64,000 nucleotides of DNA. Origin: Membranipora membranacea. Lineage: Eukaryota > Bryozoa > Gymnolaemata > Cheilostomatida > Membraniporidae. Below the pieces are notes generated by a model. It searched no databases, was not told the origin of the DNA, and saw nothing but the letters and a program-made list of their open reading frames with translations. The position numbers were made by a program, and so were the translations under genes. Location: NCBI GenBank assembly GCA_914767715.1, contig OU612073.1, positions 9,612,001 through 9,676,000 of the forward strand. The letters are read 5' to 3'. Positions 22,901 to 37,900 of this stretch are shown here, piece after piece (position 1 is the first letter of the stretch; every line of letters starts with the position of its first letter).

Positions 22901-25900
22901 ATTTTGTAGAGTTTACAGTACTGTGTGTATATCAGAATGTCAGTAATGTTTAAACCAATCCAACGTAATATCTTTTCTTATGCAAGTATATCAACCAGGT
23001 CTTTACACATTTACACTCTGCATACTGGAAATTATTGTCAGCAGAGAATCCTTCCATTTGAACTACCTAAGTAGCCCAATTAAAAGAAAGTATATTATTA
23101 AAACTTTTCCCATATACATTCATTTTGCTACCATGGCGGAATCAAATGTAGCATTACGACTAAACAAACACCTAAGTATGTTTTAGTTGCGCAGTTACTT
23201 ATGATTAAGTCTTGGTATATCATGTATCTGATAATAACATGCACGAAACAATTGTGTAATTCCTGTGATATCATAATGCAGGGAATGAGACTTATGGTGA
23301 ACAGTGTCACCACCATCAGTAATTCATGCCCAGTAGAGCATTGATATTTTTTCACCATTCAAAATTTACAAAACTTTATCGTAAGTAAATGTCTGATTAT
23401 AACATGCTTTGGTCTTTGTGTAGTCTTTAAGCAAAAGTCAGAAATAAAACTGTATGGACAAAATGCAAGCCTATCCAAAGAGATTGTAAAGAAGAAGTGC
23501 TATACAATAAAGTTTTAATTCATAGTATAAGACACATTGGGTGAGAGAAGGCTTTGATCCATACAGTTTAAAGGTCTTGCCTGAAAATATAGGATTTCAA
23601 AAAAGTGTGAGGTCAGTCTGCCAACACCGAATATTTTACTACTTAAGCACCTACTGTACCTGGTACCAGTATGATTATATGTATTAGGTTGTTTGAGTGC
23701 ATTATAGATGTTCGGTTTTGTATTATTGTCTATGGAATATTCAATTTTGCAACATGTTTAACCTGATTGTTTTGAATGCCTCAGTTCATGAGATTCGCAT
23801 TAAAGCAGCCTACAAAAGCCGTGAGATGACAAGATAACATGTCCATGACATAAATGGCTTCCATCCCACGTATGGAGCTGTGAATGCTATGACTGGAAGC
23901 AGTCATAGTCATAGAATTTTCCTTACAGGCTTTCGTCATTTTTCCCGAAAGAACAATAAATGATATTAATAATATAATATAAATTTAGCTCGGTAATATT
24001 GTGGTATGTCGGGCAGTTGTATACAATGGTGTCCTGATGCCAATTCAATTTGTTTGAATACTTATAAAATAGAAGACTAAGAAATCATCAATAGGGTTTT
24101 GCTTGGCTCGATTTCCTCCAGTTGCTGCTGGTGGATGATAACAACAATGCAGCAAGATGGAAGACAATCAACTAGATTTATTTTGCTGATAACCTACATG
24201 TCACATGACTACTGTCATCGAGCAGTATTGGAGTCAACTGAGAGAACAGGTGCAGCGCAAATTACAATTTTCATCGTACCCAGGCACAACATTGACGCAG
24301 ATATAAATTAAGTTTCGTCATGGTGCCCTCATTTGACGAGTTCAGCCGGGCTAAAACGAGAAATCATGACTGACGGGACGGAATATTTTCTGTAAAAACT
24401 GTCTAATCATCGACTATTACATAGTCACTCTGCGACTGACACTGTACTGTAACTTATATCACAACCCCATCATTGCTTCTATAATTAATTATGTTACAGA
24501 TTTCATGACCAAGTAACTTGTTTACATCTTCTGGTTCGATTTAATTGAAAACTCTTGATGCCAATGATAAATTTTGATGCTGTTTTGAATGTCTCAGTGT
24601 AAGAGTTTCAAATTAAAGCAGCCTACTAAAGCTATGAGACGACATGAAAACATAAGCATCAATAGTTACCATCCAATGTTTGGAGATGTGAATACTATGA
24701 CTGGTAATAAATCAGTCATAGGCAGGGTGCCTTTTCCATGCACATTAAAATTACTGAAAATCTTTTGAAACTCCCAATAGAAATGATATACTGATTGTAT
24801 ATAATAATTGTATAAATTACGTTACAAATTATAGTTCACTTGTATTGTGGTATGTGGGGCGTACAACCCTAAGGCCATTTGATAATAGTGATAAGGTTTG
24901 TAGTCACCACTGTAACCCACTGGCTTACGAGCTTGAAACTCAGACAACAGGAATTATTGAATAGACTGTCGTTAAAAAATTCTGGATATTCCCAAAACTA
25001 ATAAAAATAACATTAAATAATTGTATCAATTTATGGAATGATTTTAAGCAAGGTCACAAGATTTCATACTGAGTTTGATATTCATATTGTGATATATTAC
25101 AGTGACACCAGACCAGGTCAGTTTTAAAATAAAAAGATAAATTTAACGCCATATAAAAGGGGTAGATTGCTGACAATTGGCGATGGACTTTTGGTGCGGG
25201 ATGCCTTGTGGACTAAACCATTTCCCTATAAAATAGTTGTGACAGCTGCATCTTAATGGAACTTATCTTTCAATGAGCTCCATATATTTGTTCAGGTCCG
25301 TTTTTGACATTCCCTGAAGATATTTACACAAAATACAATTTCTCAAAGCCAAGTATAATTTTGAGAATAGTCTAAAAACATACTCAATTCACAAAAATAA
25401 TGAACACAGATAAAATGCTAAATTTAGTCATGGTGCTAACACTTGGTGAATTCAGCCTCACTAAAACACGATAGCATGACCAAAGGGGTGGAAAAGTTTC
25501 CCTAAAAACTGTCTTATTTGTAAAAAATATATTAATATAACCAGCGCGTGACTGACACTGTAACCTAAATGACACCCCCAACATTGCTTCAATCTTCCAA
25601 TCCGACATAATTAACACCTTGACGTCTTTTTTTTTATGCCTCAGTGTAAGAATTTTGCATTAAGGAAGCATACCAAAGCTGTGAGATGCGCAGGATACCA
25701 AGAGTTACCATCCCACGGATTGAGCTGTGAATATCATTACTTGTACTATCACAATCATGATATTTTCCCATTTTTCATGCACAGAAAAAATCAAATAATC
25801 TGTCATTACCAAATTTTGGGCCTTCCCACAAATAATAATTGATAATATATAATAAATAATAATATAAAATAATAAGTCATATATAATAAGTCAATAGACA

Positions 25901-28900
25901 ATGATTGATAGTAAATAATAATTATTCATATATAATTATCAATAATATATAATTAATAATAAAACTAAATAATTATTAATTGATAATAATTGATAATATA
26001 TAATAACTTTTCATATGAAATAATTAATAATATCTAACAATTTATCATATATAATAATTATCAATATATAAAGTTATTATTGTATTATAATTAATAATAT
26101 ATAATAATCATATCGTTTGATGTACTTTCAGGGTATGGTCACAAGATTTCATACTGAGCATGATGTCCATATTGTTAATTTTGTTAGGTTTTTCCGCGAG
26201 GATATTTACATAAAAACATAAAATATGTCTTCTCAATGGAAAGTACTGTCTAATAAGTCAATAATAATATTAACATATTAACACAGTGCACTACTGACAC
26301 AGTAACGTATATCACACCCCCATAATTGCTTTTATAATGAATTATTATGCAGTTTTATTGAGAAACTAACTTTTTTACGTCTAACAATCCCACATGATTG
26401 AAAACTCGAATTTAAAATGTTCGTTTTGAATGCCCCAGTGCTAGAGTTTCACATTAAAGTAGCATACCAAAGCTGTGAGATGAAATGATAACGTGTGTAG
26501 GACATCAATAGTAACTATCCCACATTGTATGAATCTGTAAAAGCTATGACTTGTGCTATCAGTCACAGAATTTTTTTCTTATAGAATGTGGACATAGGGG
26601 GTCTCTGAGTGTCTGTCTTTTTTCATATGTCGTGCACATTGTAGTTTATAGTGATACCCTCTGTAAACCACTGACTTGCGAGCTTAAATTTAGGCAATAG
26701 GAATTATTGCCTAAGTTATCACTTCAAAATTCTGGAAATTTCCGAAAATAATAATCAAGATATATGACAATTGTTTCAATTCATAACTTTTTATGGTATG
26801 ATTTTAAGCTAGATCACGAGATTTCATACATAGCATGATATTCATATTGTTGAATTTGATATCTTACAAGAACATCAGACCAAGTCATATTTATAAAAAA
26901 ACAAAAGGGGTAGGGGGTAGATTACCATAAATGGGGGATGAATTTTGGAACATGGTGACATGTGTACTGACCCACTTCCCAATATTATACTAGTGATAGC
27001 TATATCAAACTTATCTTTCAATGAGCCCCTTCTAATTGTTCACAGGTTCAGTTTTGACTTTTTCTGAGGATATTTACACAAAATACAAAAGTTGATTTCT
27101 CAATTCTAAAATTTTGAGAATAGTCTAGAAACATACGCGATTCATAAAGACCATTAACACAGATAAAAAGCTAAATTTAGTCACGTGCTTTCACTTGATG
27201 AGTTCAGTCCCACTAAAACACGATAGCATGACCAGCGGGGTGGTAAAGTTTCCGTAAAAAACTGTCTAATTAGTAAAAAATATTAATATAACCAGCGTGC
27301 GACTGACACTGTAACGTATATCACACCCCCATCATTGCTTCTATAATTAATTATGTTACAAATTTCATGACCAAGAAACTTTATTAAGTCTTCCAATCCG
27401 ACATAATCAACACCTTGAATTTGTTTTGCAAGTCTCGGTGCAAGAGTTTTGCATTTAAGCAGCGGACCCGAGCTGTGAGATGACAGGATAACATGCGCAG
27501 GACATCAAGAGTTACCATCCCACGGATTGAGCGGTGAATATCATGACTTGTACTATCACAGTCATGATATTTTCCCATTTTTCATGCACAAAGATAATCA
27601 AAAACCTATCATTACCAAATTTTGGGCCTTCTCAAAAATAATAATTGATAATAATATAAAATAATTAATTATATATAATAATTGAATAGACAATAATTGA
27701 TAATAATAATTGATCAATAATACATATTTAATGATAATATAAAATAATTAATGAGTTTATGAGATGAGATAATGAGATTAATGAATTTTAATGAGTTTCA
27801 CATTAAAAAGCAGCATAACATAACATGTCAAGAGTTACCATCTCACGTATGAAGCTGTGAGCTACAACTTGCAATATCAGTCATAGAATTTTCATAGAAT
27901 GTGGATACAGGGGATCTCTGAGAGTATATCTACCCAAATATTTTGATTCTCCGTCTTTTTACATCTAGGTTTGTGGTGACCCTCTGTAACCGACTGGCTT
28001 GCAAGCTTGAAACTCGGGCAACAGGAATTATTAAATAAATTGTTGCTACAAAATTCTGGACATTCCCAAAAATAATAATCAATATTTATTACAATGTTGT
28101 AAATTTATATCTTTTTATGGTATGATTTTACGCTAGGTCACAAGATTTAATACTGAGTATGATATTCATAATGTTGATTTTGATAACTTACAAGAACATC
28201 AGACAAGGCCATAATATTTCAAATAAAAAAAGTTAATAATATAATATAATACAATAATATACTTGTGACAGCAATATCAATGTGTCGATTTTGTAAGGAT
28301 TTCAGGAGTAATCACCCCATGGAAACGGAATTAGAGTCAAATTCCGATTGTGACGAATGACTTTTTGGATGCGAATATCCATACCGTGTTTATTCGACCT
28401 ATTTCCTAATTGGCGGCGCTTGCACACAATTCTTTCAAAGGGATTACACGCGACGGGGTTCAAGTCCCGGCCGCGGCAGATTCTTTTTCAAGCTAAATAT
28501 AACAGGTTTGTGGGTTCTATTTTAGCTGAGTTTGAGCACCTGATGGATGAAATGTTTTACAAGAAATCTCACTGAATAATCATCCTATTTAGATTTGATA
28601 TTTTTCTTTACGGCTAAGGTGCTAACTGCTAATAATCAATGGGAACCTTTAAGCGTTTATCCATGATTAAAAATGATGACAAATTAAGAAAAAATCAATC
28701 TAACGCCATATAAAAGCGATAGATTACCTTCAAAGTATAAAGTGTCTGACCTGTTTCAAAGCTAAAGTTCTATCCCATGATTGCCCAATCTATCATTACC
28801 TTAAAGTAGCAGACAACCACAAAAGTTGTATTTTGATATTTTATGCTTAAATACTTCAGAAGGACCACAGCAATACATAGTCTGGCAGCTAGTTCTGCAG

Positions 28901-31900
28901 TAGTTACGCAATATTTTCACACTTAGAAAATTCAGGGCACTCCTGGGTAAAAATTACGTATAGTGTTAGAAATTGTCCTCCCTTCTCATATATGAGGTAT
29001 GAGGTATTTGCGAAGCCTAGTGCTGAACCAGTCCAATAAACTATCACCTCTATCTACTTGAGAGAACTGTATAAATTCATAAATGAAGTTATCTACTGTT
29101 GTAAAATGTCTCCTGACAATGGAACAATATTTATTTTGAACTTATGTGAAAAGAATGGTGATTAAAAGTATTTGAAGTAGTAGTTTATTAGGTTGGCACA
29201 GCACTAGGCTACATGAATACCTCATAGCTCTTAGATGAGAAGGGAGGACAATTTCTAACACTGTACATAATTTTTACCCTAAAGTAATCTGAATTTTCTA
29301 AATGTGAAAATATTGCATAATTACTGCAAAACTAGCTGCCGGACTATATATTGCTGTGGTCCTTCCGTAGTCTTTAATGATAAACTCCTTCTAAATTTGC
29401 ATGATTTGAAAAAATAATAAATGAGAAAATTTTAATTATTTCAACTCCCTTCCACCATTTTGTTTCAGTAACAACAATACCCATACTCTCAATATAATTG
29501 GAAAAATATGATATATAAAATAATTTGTTTCTAGAATCGAAGCAGTTATCTTTCTTTAGTGTCAATCTTGATACAAAAACGGTTATCTCAGTTACAAAAT
29601 CATCTACAGAAACAACATATTTGTTTTCAATAACAAAAATTGAGCATTTTCTTTGAGATTATAAACGAAACATAGCTACTCAATTTAATTCAGTTTATTG
29701 CAGCCATCAGGTTGAGGGCTGCTGACTTCCCTGTGGTGCAGAACCAAAGCTTATACCTTGGATTTTTTTTGTTGAGTACTACTGGTGAAGCTTAATTGCA
29801 TCTTGATTCATATTTAGTGGTGCCAGGGTTGTCTGCTACTTAAAGATCACAAAACTTTCAATAGAGCAGCCCTCCTTGACACTCGTGCATTTCGACAGAT
29901 TCACTCAATTTTTCTTTGCTTCTTGTCGAACATAATATCATTTTGCATTTTATCCGTGGATATCTCATCACATATACCAGGAGGTATCACAGATAGGTGC
30001 ACTTTACTGGTGGATACAATCCCCCCTCACAATGGGAAATAGTGTTGGGTGCGGGTTGACATGTCGAGCAAATAATTGTTCAGCTCCAACTTTAGACATT
30101 CTCACAGGATGTTCACACAACACATAAATGATGGCTTGCTAGAATAGAGAGAGAATAGTCTAGAAACACATGCGATAAAACCCATTAACACAGATATCTT
30201 CATGGTGCTATCATATGAGGAGGTCAGCCTTACTAAAACAAGACATCATGAACGGGGTGGAATATTTTCTGTAAAAACTGTCTAATCATTGACATTTAAT
30301 TATATGGTCAGTGTGCGACTGACGCTCTAACCTGAATGACACCCCCAACATTGCTTAATCATTAATTGAGCTATAGATTTCATGAGAAAGTAACTTGTTT
30401 ATGTCTTCCAATCCGACTTAATTAACACCTTGAATTTTTTGTTGCATACCTCGGTGCTAGAGTTTTGCATTAAAGCAGCGTTCCAAAGCTGTGATATGAC
30501 AGGAAAACTTGTGCAGGACATTAAGAGTTACCAGCCCCCCAAGGATGGAGCTGTGAATACTATGACTTGTAATATATCAGTCATAATATTTTCCTTGGGC
30601 GCTTTTTTTATGCACAAAAATAATAAAAAAATACGTCGTTACCATAGACTTCATAAGGATCACAGCGATACATGGTCTGGCAGCTAGTTCTGAAGTAGTT
30701 ACGCAATATTCTCACACTTAGAAAATTCAAGGCACTTCTGGGTAAAAATTACGTATAGCGTTAGTAGTTGCTCATATATGAGGTATGAGGTATTCATGGG
30801 GCATAGTGCTGTACCAGCCCAATAAACTATCTCTTCTATCTACTTGAGAGAACTGTATAAATTCATAAATGAAGTAGTCTACTATTGTAAAATTTCTCCT
30901 GACCATAGAACTATATTTATTATGAACTTATGTGGAAAAGAATGGTACTTAAAAGTATTTTGAAGTGGTAGCTTATTAGGTTGGCACAGCACTAGTCCTC
31001 ATGAATACCTCATAGCTCTTAGATGAGAAGGGAGGACAATTTCTAACAACACACAGAATTTTTACCCAGAAGTGCTGTGAACTTTCTTAAAGTGAAAATA
31101 TTGCATAATTACTGCAGAACTAGCTGCCAGACTATATATTGCTGTGGTCCTTCTTCCGTAGTCTTAAATAATTATTATTTAGTCTATTGGTCATTACTAA
31201 ATTTTGGACATTCCCAAAAATAATAATTATTAATATATAAATATTAGTACCATATAATAGTTCAATATTTAATGATTATTAATATATTATAATTGATAAT
31301 GTATAATAATTAGGAATATATTATAATTTATAATATACAATAACTAATAATATGTAAAAATTAATAATATATAGTATCTAATAGAATACAATAATTATAT
31401 CAGTTTATACATTTTCGTGGTATGGTCACAAAATTTCATGATGAGTATGATATTCATAAAATTTTTGATTTTGATACCTTACAAGGACATCAGTAGAGGT
31501 CAGAATTCAACTGAACATTAATCTAGTGTCATATGAAGACATTGAATTATCTATTTGTTACGATATATTTTGTATTGTCTGTATCCTAGATAAGGTTTTC
31601 CTCTTGGGGTCATGGACACAAAAACATGAAAGATAACTTCTCAATAGGAAGTAAATCATTGATAATAGTCCAGAAACATACATTATGTCTAAAACAGGTA
31701 TAAACTCACTTTTGGCCATTGTGCTATCATTTGATGCGTTCAGCCTTGGTAAAACAAGACATCTTTAATAATGGGATGGAAGATCTTTCATAGAAACTGT
31801 CTAAATTGTCAATAATATTAATATAGTCAGTGCACTACTGACAATGTAACACATATGACACCCCCATCAGTACAACTATTGCTACATTAGTTACGGATAT

Positions 31901-34900
31901 CATTATATAGTAAGTTGCTTACGTCTTTCAATCCAAAACCATTAGCACCTTGAATATTATTTTTGAAAATAGATAATTTCTTAACTCCCTTTGTAGACCC
32001 ATGGTTATACCAACGTCACAGCAGTTGTCTATCTATACTATCAAATGTCTCCTACCAAGATCTGTCACGTGTCAGGTCAGCAAATCATTTCTCCAACCAG
32101 GTACTCCAATACACACCACTGCTCTCACTTTTGAACAAAGCGGTGTTTTGTGAGCATATCACCACAAATTTTCAATTATTTCATTATCAATGTTGCTTCT
32201 ATGTTACAGTACCACCATGTGACTTCTTAATTATTTAAAAAGGTTCTTCAATTACCTCTTTATTTTTCTTTCAAATGAGAAAATGACCTTGAGAAAAGCT
32301 TTTTGGCCATAATCTGAGTTGTTGATATCACCTCCTTGAAACGTTACCCATAAGTACACATCCAATATATATATATAAAATTATATGTATATATATATAA
32401 ATCTTTAATAATTGAAATAAATAACTAATCTACCCCCTATTTTATGACATTTGCCATACTATTGGTGTGCGAGACGAAACCACCGTCACCTTTGTTCAAG
32501 TTATTCCGCAGAGGGCATATGTATAAACCATACATATACGAGTGAGAAACAATTCACCCCCCCCCCCCCATCTGAGAAATTATTCACTCCATCTTTTGAA
32601 ACACTTGGCATATTTTGTGTGTGTGACAGAAAGCAAAACCTCGGAGAAATAATTGTAAGTGTGAGAAAGCACCACATGGTTCCCTGTGAAAACATCATGT
32701 CATGTAAACACGTGCACTTTTTGTAAAAATGCTTTCTTTTTTGGTCAGGGAAGACATCACCATTTCAGTTATGAAAATACCCTACTTTGAAAACACCAAT
32801 GTATTTGCTGTTGAGAAAATATCAACTTTTTTTATGAGATCACCATGTTTGGCTCAGTGAAAACACTACTATTTTTGCTAGTCAATGTCATTAATCGCAG
32901 ATCTGATTGTAAGTCTTTACACAAAACTCTCCAGCTTAAATTCAGCTCAAAGTCCATCCAAAGACCAAAGCCAAGTAGAGCATTGAATTTTTATACCATG
33001 CAAATCTTTAATATAAATAACTGCCTGACTACTTTGTTGAGTCCGGGAATTTCTAGGGTTCAGAGAGTAACTCAACTTTATTGCCTCATCTCACTACCTA
33101 CCGACTAGTACGAGTTCTCCTCGCTGATTCCTGGCTAATGGTTTCAAGGTGACAGTCGGTAATCGGCTTTCACAATCCATATAATGGGACCTGCCTTGAG
33201 TTAGATTAACAGATATATCTTCATAGATCATTTTCACTACCTGTTAAATGGGAATACCACAAAGATGGTAAGAAATTACAAAAAGTATATGCAAAGGGAG
33301 GGCATCCTTATTGCATGAACCCTCTTGCATCCTTACAGATATCTATTGGATATTTTGCATGACAAGGTATCACAGTCAATAAGTAGATGTAATGATGGCT
33401 GTTATAAGAATAAGAGGCATCATACAGGTATTGGACTCTGGTCTCCAAGTTATTGACAGTTTTCAGACTGTTCTCCGAGAGTTGTCCTTTCTCAATTTAT
33501 GTACCAAGCAGCATAGCCATTTTATCACCATTTTCCTATGCTGTGTGTGTTGAAACAGTACCCAAATGGAGAGAGGACAACTCTTGGTGGTCAATCTGGA
33601 CAACTGCCTACATTAAGACAGTGCCTTCATGACACTGCCAGGTACATAACTGTATTAACAGGGATTAACAAGTGATTACAAATCAATCCTTGTAACAAAA
33701 GGGCCCCTTTTTTCAACTAAAAGCCAGGGATAATCATAGTAAGAATGGCCCTTCATTTCACTGGTCAATCAGATGTTGTTTTGGGAGTAGCCGCGTGACA
33801 AGGCTTCATATGGTGAATAAGGTAGGTCATGCTTTGCTTTTTATCTGGGTAAAGAAATTTTGCGCAATTCATTTTATTCCAGGCTTTCACTGCTAAGGTA
33901 ATACGTAAATTAAACAAATTGCAAAATCCGGTATATCATGACGCAAAAACTTCTCCCCCAGATTGGTGTGATTAGAGTGCTAATGGTATAACAGTGAGTC
34001 ACACAAAAGTAGAAAACAAGTGTTACCTGGGGTGTGTTACAGTTTGTATTCAGCTGTTTTCTGACGAAGGCATCATCCAAATTGGAACAGAAGCTCAAAA
34101 CTCTGCCACCAGAAGAAAAATATTCCAGAAACCTGCTATCGACTCCGTCATAAAGCTGCAAAAGAAATTGCAATTATAACAGTAACCAAACTAAATATAC
34201 ATTCATTGATCTCACCAGTAGAGTTGAATCAAGGGTCAACGAAAAGACTGGGGAAAATATGGAAAGCACATGTTACTTATATCACTTACTGTTTGTACGC
34301 ATATATAGATAGGAACACAGTCTTCTCCAACTGATACCAGTGAGAATCGGTGCCCATCATATGACTGTTGCGTTCTCAATTACGGTTAGCAATATTAACC
34401 TATATACATTGCATGACACGCGCAAACGCTCAATACTCTATACACGTAAAGTATATTACCTATATTTGTGTACAATACAAGTTGTCCCTTCTGTGGAATT
34501 GGGCAGTACAGAATTTGCGTGGTAGGAGCTTGCCAGACCAGAAAAAATTACGGGCCAAAACTGACAAAGCATATAGCAATAAACAAACTTCATAATTTCA
34601 TTGTTTGTCAAGAGGAATCAGAATATCCTATCACTCAGGTCTTAACAACAGAAAAATGGATGACTGTATCTCGAAAAGAGTGCTTCATTTTCCTACCCTT
34701 TCAACAGCGATGACCAGCAGTTTACAGTTCTGTTGCCATGGTGATGCAGCTGTGATTACGTCATTGTGTTTGAGATGGTAGATTGTGTAGTTATCTACAC
34801 CTACACAGGATAGGAGTAGATCTCTAAGCTCATTGAATTTCGCAGAAGAGAATCTTTTCCCTGTGTATATAAGCATGTTAGGCGACTTGGTGAGGGCGGT

Positions 34901-37900
34901 TTCATTGCCACTTACTCTACAAAAATTACGATATGGAGAAGATTTGAAAAACAAAAACCTAACAGTGCTTTGCCTTTTAAAGCAAAGTGACTCTAGCCTT
35001 GTAACTCTGACAAAACCTTTGGGCAACGTGACAAGGCTATTGGTTGTAAGCAAAGGAAAAAAATTATACCAACTGTTACGTTAACAATGTACGTCATGAC
35101 ATGTTCATTTAAGATATGTACCCAAAGTGTGAAAATGACTGGCTTTCGCTGTTTATAAGTTTATGAGTGTGCTATTTCGTCTGATGATGTTATTGTTATT
35201 TCATAATCGACCCCCCCCCCCCCCCGACGGGAGATGGCGATTGAAATAGACATATTATCACCATTACAAAACCATACAAGAATCCCGGTAGGAACCGTCA
35301 CTGCCTGCAGATCATCTCAGAGAACCCTGTGTCTCTGCAGTGTAGTAACAGTCTCACAAGGAAGGCCAAATTCTTTTCCTTTTTACCTTTGGGAGCTAAC
35401 TTGTTCAAACTTCGGGTTGGGTCAATTTTCAGTTAGAATAAATTCTAACTCAACAGTGCAAAAATGGCCACCTGGAATTTGTTTTTTGTGCCAGCCTTTA
35501 CTTTGAAATTATGATACTCTGTGTCTTTCCAATTCAGGCAAAGGAGCTAAGCCCATAGACTGGGGATGAAGGAAGGCTGGTCAACTGGATCTGATAGTAG
35601 AAGAATCTTCACAAATTGTCATGATTACAAACCTATCAGAAAGTAGGTGCATACAGCAACTGTATGTATCCTTTCAAGAGGGAGGTTACTCTAAGCATCT
35701 GAGGCTTGTCATCAACAAAAAGAAGATTTATCCCAGTAATATTATCAGATTCAAACATAAACTAAATAAATGAAAATAAAGTTTATTATATTTAAGTCTA
35801 TGGATTCAAATGATGGTTTTCGTAGTAATCATTGTTGAGATTAGCTCTCCTACCACACTGATGACGTGATGTATTATTGCATGTATATTTCTGATCGATA
35901 GAGATTAAACCAATGCACTTAGCATGAGTACCATCACAAGGAATTTGGTATGATGACCTGTGTTAAATTTTACTAATTAGGGGCGGGTACAGGTCAGGTA
36001 CTTGTACTTAATTGACTCTAACAATCAGAGATGCACATGATAATAGTATAGTCTTAATGTCAGTGTGCTCCCCACCTTTGTTTTGGTTTCCTTACAGGTG
36101 TTCCTCCGCTCTTCAAGTTTGATGTTGAAGCCTCAGATCCTGTTAAGAAAACAACAACATCAGGAAGCACAGACTTTGATTCACTCAGTAAGGAGAAAAA
36201 GATTTCGCCTGCAGAGGCACCAATAGAAATGCCATTTTGATTGGAAAAAGTAATTATAAACTAATTACCAGCGCAGAGGTTACGGTGGAAGTTAAAGACT
36301 ACTGAAAGACTAAAGCAACATATAGTCTGGCAGCTGGTTCTGCAGTAGTGATGCAATAATTTTACACTGAGAAAATGCTAAGCACCAGTGGATAAAAATA
36401 ATGTATTGTGTTGGAAGTTATACCCCTTCCTCATCTATGATGTATTTATTCCTAGTGCTCTACCATTCTAATAATCTACCACTTTCCAATGTGGGGACAT
36501 TATGCAAAGTTACTGAAGTGTAATGTCAAATCAAGGAGTTAGAGACAACTCCTTGGTCAAATCTATACTGTTTTATGTCTATGTGCTAACATTATGGTAG
36601 CAAAAATACATACCTGAGCTAACCTCTGGTATAATCTGATGCATTATGGGTGTTTTATCTCCACATGCTCCAGGTGTAGCCTTAGAATCCTCAGATCCAT
36701 AGCTAGATGACATATTGGGGGCACTGAACACATCCCCTTCATCCTGACTTTCATCTAACAATGCTAGATTTGAGCCAGATGTGCTAACTAGAAATCTCTG
36801 CAAGCGGAACAACAACAAAAAAAGTGAGAAGATCGGACAAACATTGGCGGCGTATCAAGTCAAGATCAGACATTTGCGCAAAGCTGTGAATGCGCCCCCA
36901 ATCCTATGATGGAAATGTCGGCTGAGGTGTTAGGTTTGCTGTTCCTTTAAAGAAACAGATTAATAAGAGAAATATTGATAACAAGACAAGCTGGAGTATT
37001 ATTACATAACTACTGCCAGGTGAGAAAAGTGATGAATTGGGTCCACTAAGAAGGAAGACTATGTGATCCGTGCCCAACACACGAACTGACCCTGCTAAAA
37101 TTGATGTTGTTTGACCAACAGACTGAAAAACTATAATCAGCATGGTCGGATTCCTGTCTTCCAAATCTAAGAGAATGATTACGAAATTATACCCAAAATT
37201 CAACTGTAGACAAACCATATCAATCCAGTTTGGCGTAGGAGGGGAAGTTGGTATTGAATCCACCACTGACGTCATATTGGAAATTTCACCTAGTCAAAAC
37301 AGGTTAACCTGGCTTCTTCAAAGCCTTCATCTTGTGTAAATAAGCTTCATGGCTGACACTAGCCCAAAGGTGTAATTGTAAATCAACCAGACTCAACACA
37401 CTAAATACTAGACTAAGTCGTTTTTAATTTATCACCTACTAGTTTGAGGCTTGGTCTCCTGCTTTGCAGTTTAAAAGCTGGGTGAGATGCAGGCACAGAA
37501 AAAGGGCTGATGAATATCTATTTCGGCATTTTGGTTAGAAACCGTCAAAATCTATCTGATTGTTCTTCACTGACATTGAGCAGGTCTCATTCCTTAACGG
37601 AACCCCATATTTTATTCTGCCTTTTTCAGGGACAAGAAAGGGGGGAGTTTATTCAAAAACCTCACTAATTCTATTTGAAAGGCTCCTATGATTATATCGT
37701 AGATGAGTGTGGAAATAAATCCGGCAGAATTTAAAAAATAATAAGAATATTATATGAGGTCATATGATAAACATGCCTTAGAAATCAAACAATGGTCAAG
37801 AATATTCCCTGAAACCAAGAAGTGGGTTATACAGAATGTAACACACTTGTGAAATTCAGGCGTTCTCTACATGACCACATCAACACTGTTGGATGCATAA

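Larger units (their letters stand above)
24000..31960. repeat. Degenerate repeat array in the large HLCS intron
   Basis: At least six diverged copies of one unit of roughly 0.7-1.1 kb occur in direct orientation. The landmark ACTGACACTGTAAC followed by CACCCCCA and ATTGCTTC recurs near 24436, 25551, 26290, 27296, 30309 and 31829. A second landmark, AGAGTTTTGCATTAAAGCAG, recurs near 23795, 24605, 25648, 26445, 27445, 27795 and 30460. A third, ACTAAAACACGATAGCATGACC with GGGGTGG, precedes each. Units include very AT-rich tails (for example 25840-26110 and 27640-27760). No reading frame is preserved. The array is interrupted by family-1 MITE-like elements at 28850-29375 and 30646-31166. Confidence 0.75.

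Noticed and set aside
24000-31960. CRISPR array or retrotransposon coding region in the repeat block
   Set aside because: Units are long, degenerate and AT-rich, with no spacer pattern, no reverse transcriptase or integrase motifs, and the context is an animal intron.
36904-37275. 123-codon - strand open frame, hydrophobic at its C-terminus
   Set aside because: No recognisable family, no matching splice phase with neighbouring HLCS exons, and a composition compatible with chance. It could be revisited with transcript data.
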